From Daejeonella sp. H1SJ63 (lineage in GTDB: Bacteria; Bacteroidota; Bacteroidia; Sphingobacteriales; Sphingobacteriaceae): 64,000 bases of DNA. The stretch is taken from the NCBI RefSeq assembly GCF_029360775.1, contig NZ_JARKMZ010000010.1:115929-179928 (forward strand), written 5' to 3'. The position numbers were made by a program, and so were the translations under genes. Shown one piece after another: positions 45,232 through 53,739 of the stretch. Within the stretch, counting starts at the first letter, position 1. Each line of letters starts with the position of its first letter. The notes beneath the pieces were generated by a model. The model worked only from the letters and a program-made list of their open reading frames with translations. It searched no databases and had not been told where the DNA came from.

Positions 45232-45804
45232 ATGGAATCGACATTAGAAAACTTAAACAAGTCTGCAGTAATTAATGGCTTAGTTGTAGGTGTTTTATCA
45301 ATCGTAATTGGTGTTGTAACGTACTATGTTTTCCCTTCTCTGCTGGGCTCTATGGCTTTTGGTATCGCATCTTTATTGATATCGATGCTCATCTATATTT
45401 TTTTTACTATAGATTTGAGAAAAAAAATCGGAGGCTTCTGGACTTTCAGGGAAGCGCTAAGAGGAATATTCCTGATGGCTTTCGTTGCCGGATTACTGTA
45501 TTCAGTAGTTAACTATGTTTTCTATAAATTTATTGAACCTGATGCTTTTGATAAAATTGCCTCATATATGGAATCGGGCATGACCCAAACTCTCGAAAAT
45601 ATGGGCATGGATCAGGAAAAGATCGATGAGGCAGTGAGTAAACAGATTGAGGGAGTACGGGCACAATATCAGCCAACTGTAGGTCAGTTTTTTAAAAATA
45701 TTGGTATTTCGGTAATTGTTCAGTTTGTTATGTCGCTCATTTTCGCTGCAATCTTCAAGAAAGAAAAGCCGGTCTTTGCAGCTATAGAGGAAGAAGAACA
45801 ATAA
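45232..45804 (+). CDS. DUF4199 domain-containing membrane protein
   Basis: 190 residues with four membrane helices: two near residues 12-50, one near 70-95 and one near 155-175, and a soluble loop between helices 3 and 4 (DAFDKIASYMESGMTQTLEN). The family DUF4199 is restricted mostly to Bacteroidota and has no known function. It often stands directly before a family 2 glycosyltransferase, as here (45920). Confidence 0.85.
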   Translation: MESTLENLNKSAVINGLVVGVLSIVIGVVTYYVFPSLLGSMAFGIASLLISMLIYIFFTIDLRKKIGGFWTFREALRGIFLMAFVAGLLYSVVNYVFYKFIEPDAFDKIASYMESGMTQTLENMGMDQEKIDEAVSKQIEGVRAQYQPTVGQFFKNIGISVIVQFVMSLIFAAIFKKEKPVFAAIEEEEQ

Positions 45805-45819
45805 TCATTTAAATTTTAA

Positions 45820-45869
45820 GCGTGCAGGTTTTGTCATTTTTATTGATGAAATTTGCACGTTTTCGTTTT
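45820..45869 (+). terminator. Possible terminator after the DUF4199 gene
   Basis: CGTGCA (45821-45826) can pair with TGCACG (45854-45859); the inner part pairs imperfectly, and TTTTCGTTTT follows. A moderate candidate. Confidence 0.35.
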
Positions 45870-45919
45870 AGAGTTGACTTTTGGAGTCTGCAATCTAAAA
45901 CTCATATCTCAAACCTAAG

Positions 45920-46873
45920 ATGGATATATCTGTAGTTGTACCATTATATAACGAAGCTGAATCGCTGCCTGAATTAACTGAATGGATCAGGAGGGTTATG
46001 AATGAAAATGGGTTCAGTTATGAAATTATTCTGGTAGATGATGGTAGTGATGATGGATCATGGGAGGTAATCGAACAGCTGAAAGCCGGTCTTTCTGAGA
46101 TAGTGGGTATTAAGTTTCGCAGGAATTATGGTAAATCAGCCGCATTGAATGTAGGTTTTGAAGCTGCTCAGGGGAATGTCGTCATTACCATGGATGCTGA
46201 TCTGCAGGATAGCCCTGACGAGATCCCTGAACTGTACAGACGAATCATAGTTGAAAAGTTTGACCTCATTTCCGGATGGAAACAAAAGCGTCATGACCCT
46301 TTAAGCAAGACCATTCCAACAAAGCTTTTCAATCTGGTAACCCGTCGTATGTCGGGAATTCATAATCTTCATGATTTCAATTGCGGTTTGAAAGCCTACC
46401 GCAGGGATGTGATCAAAAGCATTGAGGTTTATGGTGAAATGCATCGCTATATTCCGGTTATTGCTAAATGGGCCGGGTTTAAAAAGATTGGAGAGCAGGT
46501 TGTAGAACACAGGGCACGTAAATATGGTACTACAAAATTTGGTCTGAGCCGCTTTATAAATGGCTTTCTCGATCTTCTGTCGATCTTCTTCGTGGGTAAA
46601 TTTGCTAAAAGACCAATGCACTTTTTTGGTACCATGGGAGCCCTGAGTTTCCTGACCGGTACCATAATGGCATTGTGGATTATTGGCGAAAAATTATATC
46701 ATATTACCATGCATATCCCATACAGTAGGGAAGTGGTTGATCAGCCATTGTTTTATATTGCACTGGTAGCCATCATTGTAGGATTTCAGCTCTTTCTTAC
46801 CGGATTTATTGCCGAACTTGTTTCAAGGAATTCCCCTGAGCGTAATATTTATCAGATCGAAAAAACTGTTTGA
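45920..46873 (+). CDS. Family 2 glycosyltransferase, polyprenyl-phosphate sugar transferase type
   Basis: 317 residues. The GT-A domain starts with SVVVPLYNEAESLPEL and has DDGSDDGSWE, the metal-binding DAD in MDADLQDSPDEIPEL and the FNCGLKAYRRDV segment. Two C-terminal membrane helices (about 235-255 and 270-300) place it in the GtrB/DPM1-like group that moves a sugar onto a lipid carrier such as undecaprenyl phosphate. The lipid acceptor is inferred. It lies between DUF4199 and a second glycosyltransferase. Confidence 0.88.
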   Translation: MDISVVVPLYNEAESLPELTEWIRRVMNENGFSYEIILVDDGSDDGSWEVIEQLKAGLSEIVGIKFRRNYGKSAALNVGFEAAQGNVVITMDADLQDSPDEIPELYRRIIVEKFDLISGWKQKRHDPLSKTIPTKLFNLVTRRMSGIHNLHDFNCGLKAYRRDVIKSIEVYGEMHRYIPVIAKWAGFKKIGEQVVEHRARKYGTTKFGLSRFINGFLDLLSIFFVGKFAKRPMHFFGTMGALSFLTGTIMALWIIGEKLYHITMHIPYSREVVDQPLFYIALVAIIVGFQLFLTGFIAELVSRNSPERNIYQIEKTV

Positions 46874-46930
46874 TATTAATTGCATTGAACGCTTGTTTTA
46901 TAATGTATAAATTCGATACCAGGTCTTAAT

Positions 46931-47899
46931 ATGTTTTTTTCCATCATCATACCGCTGTATAATCGTCCTCAGGAGATTGATGAGCTGCTGCATACCTTAA
47001 CGCAGCAAACTTATCCTCAGTTTGAGGTTTTAATTATTGAGGATGGATCGAAGCTGGATGCAAGGGAGATTGTTGACTCCTATAAGGATAAACTGGATAT
47101 CAGTTATTATTATAAAGAGAATGCCGGACAGGGTTTTGCCAGAAACTATGGTTTTGAAAGAGCTAAAGGCGATTATTTTGTCGTTTTTGATTCAGACTGC
47201 CTGATTCCGGCTGATTATCTGGAAACAGTAAAGAACTACCTTCTCGAACACCGGCTTGATGCTTATGGCGGACCGGATGGTGCTCATCCTTCTTTTACGT
47301 CGGTGCAAAAGGCGATCAGTTATTCCATGACTTCGCCATTTACAACCGGGGGGATCAGGGGAAATAAGAAACATATCGGGACTTTTCATCCGCGGAGTTT
47401 TAATATGGGAATCTCAAGAGAGGTATGGGAACGTACCGGTGGTTTTATTCTGACCCGGCTGGGAGAAGATATTGAATTCAGCATCCGTATACATTCAATG
47501 GGGTTTAAAATTGGATTAATTCCGGATGCGATTGTTTATCATAAAAGAAGAACAGACCTGAAGCAGTTTTACAGGCAGCTTCACTTCTTTGGAAGGGCAA
47601 GGATCAATATTTATAAACACTTTCCGGCAGAACTTAAGGCTGTACATTTTTTCCCTGCACTTTTTACCTTGTTTTTAGTGCTGAGTCTGGTGTTAAACCT
47701 TGTTTCCAACCCTCTCAGTGAATGGTGTAATACCCTGCTTGCTATTTATATATTGTTGATATTTTTTCACTCCTGGAGCCTAAACAAATCAGCAAAAGTT
47801 GCATTTTTGAGCATAGCTGCTTCATTTGTTCAGTTAATAGCATATGGCCTTGGTTTTATGCAGGACTTTTGGAAAAGAATAATTTTAAGAAAAGAGTAA
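46931..47899 (+). CDS. Family 2 glycosyltransferase
   Basis: 322 residues; GT-A domain with SIIIPLYNRPQEIDELLHTL, IIEDGS, FARNYGFERAKGDYFVVFDSDC (metal-binding DSD) and GGFILTRLGEDIEFSIR, the typical acceptor-site end. C-terminal hydrophobic helices at about 240-285 anchor it in the membrane. It probably builds a surface glycan together with the upstream transferase. The acceptor and donor cannot be told. Confidence 0.87.
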   Translation: MFFSIIIPLYNRPQEIDELLHTLTQQTYPQFEVLIIEDGSKLDAREIVDSYKDKLDISYYYKENAGQGFARNYGFERAKGDYFVVFDSDCLIPADYLETVKNYLLEHRLDAYGGPDGAHPSFTSVQKAISYSMTSPFTTGGIRGNKKHIGTFHPRSFNMGISREVWERTGGFILTRLGEDIEFSIRIHSMGFKIGLIPDAIVYHKRRTDLKQFYRQLHFFGRARINIYKHFPAELKAVHFFPALFTLFLVLSLVLNLVSNPLSEWCNTLLAIYILLIFFHSWSLNKSAKVAFLSIAASFVQLIAYGLGFMQDFWKRIILRKE

Positions 47900-47902
47900 A
47901 AT

Positions 47903-48658
47903 ATGGATAAGACCTTGTCGGTTAGTGTGATTTTGAATGATGCCTGGGAACTGGCCAAAAAAAATATCTGGATTTTAATTGGATTTACTGTAGTACAGTT
48001 TGTCTTCATTTTTATGGTTACTATTCTGACCGGGCTCATTGGCGGAATGAGTGGCGCAGGGGTATTGATTCAGAATGTTGTACTTAGTCTTTTCGACGCC
48101 TTTTTTACCGTAGCTTTTTATCAGGTATTTTTTAAACTCATTGATGAGGATACTGATCCGGAATTTCCCGATTTTATTCCCAATCTGGTTAAAGCAGTTA
48201 ATTTTCTTGTTGTAAAGCTGATTATAGGCTTGATCATGGTGTTTTTTATCGCAATAATCAGTTCTGTTTATTTTTATAATAAGCCTGATATTGATACCAG
48301 CAATCCTTTGAGTTGGGATATGCTTCCGGTTTTCGGACTGATTGCAATTCCCCTTATTTTCCTGACAATCAGACTTTGTTTTGTGGTTTGCTTTATTGTG
48401 GATCAGGAATCGGGTTCTTCAGAGTCAATTACTCAGAGCTGGGCAATCACTAAAGGCCATTTCTGGTTAATAACCCTCCTCTTTCTGGTAATGCTTGGAC
48501 TCAACGTACTCGGTGCAATGGCATTTCTCTTAGGGCTTTTATTTACCGTTCCTTTTTCGAGTTTAATCCTGATCATTGCCTATCGCCATCTGGTGAACAG
48601 CTATACCGATGAAGAAGAAATTCTTCTTGAAGATCCGGAGGAAAATAATGGGAATTAA
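47903..48658 (+). CDS. Polytopic membrane protein of unknown function
   Basis: 251 residues with about six hydrophobic segments, opening with LSVSVILNDAWELAKKNIWILIG and closing with an acidic tail EEEILLEDPEENNG. The pattern, including the opening NDAWELAKKNIW, is like DUF975-type or similar membrane proteins of Bacteroidota, but I cannot assign a family. It starts 3 bp after the glycosyltransferase stop and overlaps the GH3 gene by 11 bp, so the three genes are cotranscribed. Confidence 0.7.
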   Translation: MDKTLSVSVILNDAWELAKKNIWILIGFTVVQFVFIFMVTILTGLIGGMSGAGVLIQNVVLSLFDAFFTVAFYQVFFKLIDEDTDPEFPDFIPNLVKAVNFLVVKLIIGLIMVFFIAIISSVYFYNKPDIDTSNPLSWDMLPVFGLIAIPLIFLTIRLCFVVCFIVDQESGSSESITQSWAITKGHFWLITLLFLVMLGLNVLGAMAFLLGLLFTVPFSSLILIIAYRHLVNSYTDEEEILLEDPEENNGN

Positions 48659-50150
48659 ATCTTTTTTTGCGCGGCCTCTGGCAGCATTTGCAGTCGGGCA
48701 GATTAGTAAATGGAAAAAGAATCCTTTTGCTGCACAGCATAAAACGTTTAAACGTATTCTCAGTCAGGCAAAGAACACTGCGTTTGGCAAGGATCATGGT
48801 TTTTCTGAGATTCGTACTTATGAAGATTTTAAAAAACGTGTTCCAGTAGCAGATTATGAAGAATTAAGGTCATATATCGACCGTGTGGTGGCTGGCGAGC
48901 CGGATGTGTTATGGCCGGGTCAACCCCTGTATCTTGCAAAAACCTCAGGTACTACATCAGGAGTAAAGTACATCCCGATTTCGGCAGAGTCGATGCCCGA
49001 GCATATTAAGGCAGCCCGCAATGCGCTTTTCTGTTATATTCATGAAACAGGAAAGTCTGAATTTATCGACGGCAGAATCATTTTCCTTCAGGGCAGTCCG
49101 CTTCTTGAAAAGAAAAATGGAATAAATACCGGACGCTTGTCGGGTATCGTTGCAAATCATGTTCCGGCCTATCTGCAGAAAAATCGTTTGCCCACTTATC
49201 AGACAAACTGTATTGAGGATTGGGAAGAGAAGGTTGATGCAATTGTTGAAGAGACCATCCAGGAAGATATGCGTTTGATTTCCGGAATTCCACCATGGGT
49301 ACAGATGTATTTCGACAAACTGAGAAGCCGTTCTGAGGGAAAAAAGGTAGGGGATATTTTTCCGGATTTTTCACTTTTCGTTTATGGGGGTGTTAATTTT
49401 GAGCCATATCGTGCCCGTTTGGAAGAAAGTATCGGCAGGAGAGTTGATTCTATTGAAACTTATCCGGCATCTGAGGGCTTTATTGCATTTCAGGATTCTC
49501 AAAAAGAAAAAGGCTTATTACTCTTGCTTAACTCGGGAATATTTTATGAATTTATTCCATCTGAAGAATATTTTAACGAGAATCCAACCAGAATCTGTCT
49601 TGAAGATGTGGAGCTGAACAGGAATTACGCAATAATTCTGAATACCAATGCAGGCCTATGGGGCTACAGTATAGGTGATACGGTAAAATTTGTATCTAAA
49701 GATCCTTATCGTATCATTGTCAGTGGCAGAATAAAGCACTATATTTCAGCTTTCGGTGAACATGTTATTGGCGAAGAGGTTGAGCATGCACTTCTTTCTG
49801 TAGCAGTTGAAGAGGGTGTAGAAATTACAGAATTTACCGTTGCCCCTCAGGTTAGTCCTGAAGGGGGAGTTTTACCCTACCATGAATGGTTTGTGGAGTT
49901 TGCTAAAGCTCCGGCAAGTATGGATCAATTCAGGTTAAAAGTAGATCAGGCATTACAGAAGAAAAATACCTATTACTTTGATCTGATTGAAGGGAAGATT
50001 CTTCAGCCATTGATTATGCATGAACTGGAGAAAGATGCATTCAGAAATTATATGAAAGCGCAGGGTAAATTGGGAGGGCAAAATAAGGTCCCGCGCTTAT
50101 CTAATGATAGAAATATTGCAGTAGAATTGAATAAGTGGATCAGGAAATAA
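48648..50150 (+). CDS. GH3 auxin-responsive promoter family protein
   Basis: 500 residues of the GH3 family, acyl-adenylate-forming enzymes related to plant enzymes that conjugate amino acids to hormones. Visible are the ATP-binding loop KTSGTTSGVKYIPIS (near residue 100), SIETYPASEGFIAFQ and YRIIVSGRIKHYISAFGEHV, the hinge and C-terminal domain. I chose the ATG at 48648, which has GGAGG 5 nt upstream; the open frame extends to an ATG at 48609, but those residues come from the overlapping gene. The bacterial role is unknown. It overlaps the upstream membrane protein gene by 11 bp. Confidence 0.88.
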   Translation: MGIKSFFARPLAAFAVGQISKWKKNPFAAQHKTFKRILSQAKNTAFGKDHGFSEIRTYEDFKKRVPVADYEELRSYIDRVVAGEPDVLWPGQPLYLAKTSGTTSGVKYIPISAESMPEHIKAARNALFCYIHETGKSEFIDGRIIFLQGSPLLEKKNGINTGRLSGIVANHVPAYLQKNRLPTYQTNCIEDWEEKVDAIVEETIQEDMRLISGIPPWVQMYFDKLRSRSEGKKVGDIFPDFSLFVYGGVNFEPYRARLEESIGRRVDSIETYPASEGFIAFQDSQKEKGLLLLLNSGIFYEFIPSEEYFNENPTRICLEDVELNRNYAIILNTNAGLWGYSIGDTVKFVSKDPYRIIVSGRIKHYISAFGEHVIGEEVEHALLSVAVEEGVEITEFTVAPQVSPEGGVLPYHEWFVEFAKAPASMDQFRLKVDQALQKKNTYYFDLIEGKILQPLIMHELEKDAFRNYMKAQGKLGGQNKVPRLSNDRNIAVELNKWIRK

Positions 50151-50247
50151 GATCTGATCTTCGATAGAATTAATAATTTAGAATTGAACATTAAGCAGAT
50201 TAGATTGCCGGTTTGCAGATGGGGAATAATATAGAGGAGGATATAAA

Positions 50248-51405
50248 GTGAAGAATATAGCTGTTCTGGGATCAACCGGTAGTATCGGCACACAGGCGCT
50301 GGAGGTAATTCGCCAGAATCCTGATCGTTTTAGTGCGTTTATTCTTTTTGCTAATAATAATGCTGATTTACTGATACAGCAGGCGCTTGAATTTAAGCCG
50401 GCATTTGCCGTAATCGGGAATCATGCAAAGCTGGATGATGTCAGAAGGGCCTTAAGCAGTACAGAAACCAGGGTGCTCTACGGAACCGATGAACTTTGTG
50501 AGGTGCTTGACCGGCCTGAACTTTCCCTTGTGCTTACTGCCATGGTTGGATTTGCAGGTTTGATCCCAACGATAGCCGCTATTAAAGCGGGAAAGGATAT
50601 TGCACTGGCTAATAAAGAGACTTTGGTTGTGGCCGGTGATCTGGTTACAGCACTGGCAAAGCAGTACGGGGTTAAAATTCTCCCTGTTGATTCAGAGCAC
50701 TCAGCCATATTTCAATGTCTGGAAGGAGAAAGCCTGTCTTCGGTAGAAAAGATCTATCTTACCGCTTCGGGCGGGCCATTCAGAGGTCGTAACAGAGACC
50801 ATCTTGCCGCGATCGGGCGCAATGAGGCATTGAAACATCCAAACTGGGTGATGGGTGCCAAAATTACCATTGATTCGGCCAGTTTGATGAATAAGGGTTT
50901 GGAAGTGATCGAAGCAAAATGGCTCTTTGATCTGGATGCTTCTCAGATTGATGTAATCGTACATCCGCAATCGGTCATTCATTCAATCGTTCAGTTTAAT
51001 GACGGATCAATGAAGGCACAAATGGGCTTGCCTGATATGAAATTACCTATACAATATGCAATGGCTTATCCTGAGCGTATATGTAATAGTTTTCAGAGGT
51101 TTAATTTTATGGATTTTCCCAGCCTGAGCTTTGAGCAGGCTGACAAAAAGACCTTTCGCAATCTCGCACTGGCTTATGAAGCATTGAATATGGGCGGAAA
51201 TATGCCATGTGTGATTAATGCAGCCAATGAGGTGGTTGTGGCAGAATTTTTGAACGATCGCATAGGATTCCTCCAAATGAGTGATGTGATTGAAGCCTGT
51301 ATGGCTAAAATTTCATTTATTGCAAGTCCGGATCTTGATGATTATTTAGAATCTGACAGAATAACCAGGATTTTTGCACAGGAATTAGTAACATTAGTAA
51401 AATAA
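50248..51405 (+). CDS. dxr: 1-deoxy-D-xylulose-5-phosphate reductoisomerase
   Basis: Second enzyme of the MEP isoprenoid pathway, NADPH- and metal-dependent. 385 residues with the cofactor motif GSTGSIGTQALEVI near residue 7, LANKETLVVAG, PVDSEHSAIFQCLEG (metal ligands), LTASGGPFRG and SASLMNKGLEVIEAKWLF. The length is normal. The start is GTG at 50248, preceded by GAGG. The gene precedes rseP with a 33 bp gap, a common pairing. Confidence 0.95.
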   Translation: MKNIAVLGSTGSIGTQALEVIRQNPDRFSAFILFANNNADLLIQQALEFKPAFAVIGNHAKLDDVRRALSSTETRVLYGTDELCEVLDRPELSLVLTAMVGFAGLIPTIAAIKAGKDIALANKETLVVAGDLVTALAKQYGVKILPVDSEHSAIFQCLEGESLSSVEKIYLTASGGPFRGRNRDHLAAIGRNEALKHPNWVMGAKITIDSASLMNKGLEVIEAKWLFDLDASQIDVIVHPQSVIHSIVQFNDGSMKAQMGLPDMKLPIQYAMAYPERICNSFQRFNFMDFPSLSFEQADKKTFRNLALAYEALNMGGNMPCVINAANEVVVAEFLNDRIGFLQMSDVIEACMAKISFIASPDLDDYLESDRITRIFAQELVTLVK

Positions 51406-51438
51406 TAGAGTTTAATATAAAATAAGAGAAAAGAAGGC

Positions 51439-52767
51439 ATGGATGGATTAGTAATGACAGGTCAGCTGTTATTGGGATTATCGATTTTAATCATTTTACA
51501 TGAAGCAGGACACTTTTTAGCGGCACGTGCTTTTGGAATCAGAGTAGAGAAATTTTATTTGTTCTTTGATGCATGGGGCTTTAAATTGTTTAGTTTCAAC
51601 TATAAAGGCTGTGAGTATGGTATTGGCTGGCTTCCCTTAGGCGGCTATGTTAAGATCTCTGGTATGATCGATGAATCGATGGATACCGAGCAAATGGCCG
51701 GTCCCCCGCAGCCATGGGAATTTAGGTCAAAACCGGCCTGGCAGCGACTTATTGTCATGCTGGGTGGGGTAACAGTGAACATTGTTCTGGGTGTCTTTAT
51801 TTTCTGGATGCTTACCCTGAAAAATGGTGAAACTTTTATTCCGAATGATAAATTACCTGATGGTATTGCACCGGGACTGATCGGTAAGGAAATTGGTTTG
51901 CAAACCGGCGATAAAATTACTGCGGTTAACGGTATGCCGGTTGTTCGTTTTGATGAACTGACCAGTTCCAAAGTATTAATGGGTAACACAGAGTTGAGCA
52001 TTGTTCGCGGATCAGAAACTAAAACTCTTCAGGTTCCGGGTGATATACTCGAAAAAGTATCCGATCTTGGAATTGGGCAGTTTGTAGAGCCAAGGGTTAA
52101 AATGTCGGGTGTCATGCAAGTAGCGCCTGCCGGTAATGCCGAGAAAGCAGGTATTAAAGCTGGCGATAGTATTCTGACTGTAAATGCAAAGCCTGTTGCT
52201 TTTTATGACGAGTATAAGGCAGAAATCCAGGCTAATAAGAACAAGCAGGTAGTTATTTCCCTGATGCGTAATAATCAGATAATGGAGTTACCTACTCAGG
52301 TTGCTGAGGATGGTACGATAGGTATATACGTTTCTCCGTATTTTAATATTCCGGTTGAAACTGTCAGATACGGTCTTTTGGCTTCACTCCCGGTAGGTGC
52401 GTCAAAAGCATGGGGTTCATTTATGGATAATGCCAAAGGATTAGGAAAAGTGGCTTCCGGAGAAGTTAAAGCGAATAAAGCATTTACAGGTCCGATAGGT
52501 ATTGCTACCATGTTTGGTGGTACGGTCGACTGGATAAAGTTCTGGAGTTTGGTAGGCTTGCTTTCTATGGCACTTGCCCTGATGAACTTATTGCCTATTC
52601 CGGCACTGGATGGCGGCCATGCTATTTTCCTGCTTATTGAAATGGTTAAAGGCAAACCGCTTGGCGATAAATTTATGGAACGTGCTCAGATGGTTGGTTT
52701 TGTAATTCTTGTCAGCCTGATGGTGTTTGTGTTTGGTAACGATATTCTGAAACACGTGATTAATTAA
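51439..52767 (+). CDS. rseP: RIP metalloprotease RseP
   Basis: Site-2 intramembrane protease that cuts anti-sigma factors and signal peptide remnants. 442 residues: zinc motif HEAGH at 21-25 in the first membrane helix, LGGYVKISGMIDE, two PDZ domains in the periplasm (about 110-290), and LDGGHAIFLLIEM in the last part, which supplies the third zinc ligand. Length and order are typical. It follows dxr. Confidence 0.95.
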   Translation: MDGLVMTGQLLLGLSILIILHEAGHFLAARAFGIRVEKFYLFFDAWGFKLFSFNYKGCEYGIGWLPLGGYVKISGMIDESMDTEQMAGPPQPWEFRSKPAWQRLIVMLGGVTVNIVLGVFIFWMLTLKNGETFIPNDKLPDGIAPGLIGKEIGLQTGDKITAVNGMPVVRFDELTSSKVLMGNTELSIVRGSETKTLQVPGDILEKVSDLGIGQFVEPRVKMSGVMQVAPAGNAEKAGIKAGDSILTVNAKPVAFYDEYKAEIQANKNKQVVISLMRNNQIMELPTQVAEDGTIGIYVSPYFNIPVETVRYGLLASLPVGASKAWGSFMDNAKGLGKVASGEVKANKAFTGPIGIATMFGGTVDWIKFWSLVGLLSMALALMNLLPIPALDGGHAIFLLIEMVKGKPLGDKFMERAQMVGFVILVSLMVFVFGNDILKHVIN

Positions 52768-52852
52768 TTGATATTGGAGTGCGGAGATTAAGGGATTGAA
52801 AATATTCTTATTCTTTGTGCTCTGAATCTGTTAATCCAATAATCCTTTTCCG

Positions 52853-53380
52853 GTGAATTATTTTGAATTATACAATCTTCCACAGAGTTTTGAACCTGAT
52901 ACGGCTTTGGTCAGGAAGAAGTTCTATGAGCTGAGTAAACGTTTTCATCCCGATTTTTATGTGAACGAAAGTCAGGAGAAGCAGGATGAGATTCTCGAAT
53001 TATCCACTCTGAATAATAAAGCCTATCAGGTTTTGTCAGATCCGCTGAAGCGGATAGAATATATACTTTCGATCCATAATATGCTTGCAGATGGCGATAA
53101 GCATGTTTTACCCCAGTCGTTCTTAATGGATATGATGGATGTGAATGAGGCTTTGATGGAGATGGAGTTTGATCCTGATGAACTTAAACTGGCAGAATTA
53201 AAGGAACAGATCGATGGGATGGAGAAGTCCCTTTTTGAAGAGTTAAAGCAATACACAGATGAGTTTGATACCAGTAATGGAAATGAGGCTGAAAGTACTT
53301 TGCTGAAGATCAGGGATATCTGGTACCGTGAAAAATACCTGATGCGGATCAGGGAAAGTCTGAATAAGTTCAGTCAGTAA
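52853..53380 (+). CDS. hscB: HscB-like Fe-S cluster co-chaperone
   Basis: 175 residues: an N-terminal J domain (MNYFELYNLPQSFEPD to the HPD at 32-34) and a C-terminal three-helix domain typical of HscB, which presents the scaffold protein IscU to the Hsp70 HscA. In many Bacteroidota no dedicated HscA exists and DnaK may serve. The start is GTG at 52853. It is the last recognisably core gene before tRNA-Leu; the isc-type ferredoxin and iscX are elsewhere in the window. Confidence 0.88.
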   Translation: MNYFELYNLPQSFEPDTALVRKKFYELSKRFHPDFYVNESQEKQDEILELSTLNNKAYQVLSDPLKRIEYILSIHNMLADGDKHVLPQSFLMDMMDVNEALMEMEFDPDELKLAELKEQIDGMEKSLFEELKQYTDEFDTSNGNEAESTLLKIRDIWYREKYLMRIRESLNKFSQ

Positions 53381-53429
53381 ATCTGGCTGATTTTTCAAGC
53401 AGATCGCTGCGATTTATTAAAATTTTATT

Positions 53430-53437
53430 TATGTTTG
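53430..53437 (+). promoter_or_regulatory. Candidate -7 box of tRNA-Leu
   Basis: TATGTTTG fits TAnnTTTG, 47 nt before the tRNA 5' end. Confidence 0.45.
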
Positions 53438-53484
53438 CATCCCGCAACGTAGAACGTGAAAACGTAGTGCGTTTATTCAAAAAT

Positions 53485-53564
53485 GCCCAGCTGGCGGAAC
53501 TGGTAGACGCGTCGGTCTCAAACACCGATAGGAAACTGTGCCGGTTCGATTCCGGCGCTGGGTA
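53485..53564 (+). tRNA. tRNA-Leu (anticodon CAA)
   Basis: The acceptor stem pairs GCCCAGC (53485-53491) with GCTGGGT (53557-53563), the last pair being G-U; the discriminator is A. The anticodon stem is TCGGT/ACCGA around loop CTCAAAC, giving anticodon CAA (leucine, UUG codons). The T arm is GCCGG-TTCGATT-CCGGC. A class II variable arm is short. CCA is not encoded. Its 3' end is a likely integration site for the island that follows. Confidence 0.95.
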
Positions 53565-53568
53565 CACT

Positions 53569-53607
53569 AAACCGCTTTTAAATATATTTAAAAGCGGTTT
53601 TTTATTT
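53569..53607 (+). terminator. Terminator after tRNA-Leu
   Basis: A perfect palindrome with 16 bp arms (53569-53584 and 53585-53600), core AAACCGCTTTTAAATA, followed by TTTTATTTTTT. Strong on both strands. Confidence 0.88.
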
Positions 53608-53739
53608 TTTGCGTACGGATTTGCGTACACTTTTTTGCCCCTCTGTTGACTTATTCCATGCCAAAGCAGCCTAGCGCTGTACAGGCAAATTATTATATCC
53701 AAGTAAATCTTGTTATATTCAGAATGATAAATAATCAAT

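Noticed and set aside
48609..48647. Upstream start for the GH3 gene
   Set aside because: The ATG at 48648 has a GGAGG ribosome site at the right distance; the 13 extra residues come from the overlapping gene.
52768..52852. Further copy of the dispersed repeat before hscB
   Set aside because: It has its own symmetry (GGATT/AATCC words) but lacks the shared core ATTTCAAAT...GC(A/T)GCC.
53370..53738. Open frames on both strands across tRNA-Leu and its terminator
   Set aside because: They translate the tRNA gene and palindrome; the plus and minus products mirror RNA structure and have no protein features.
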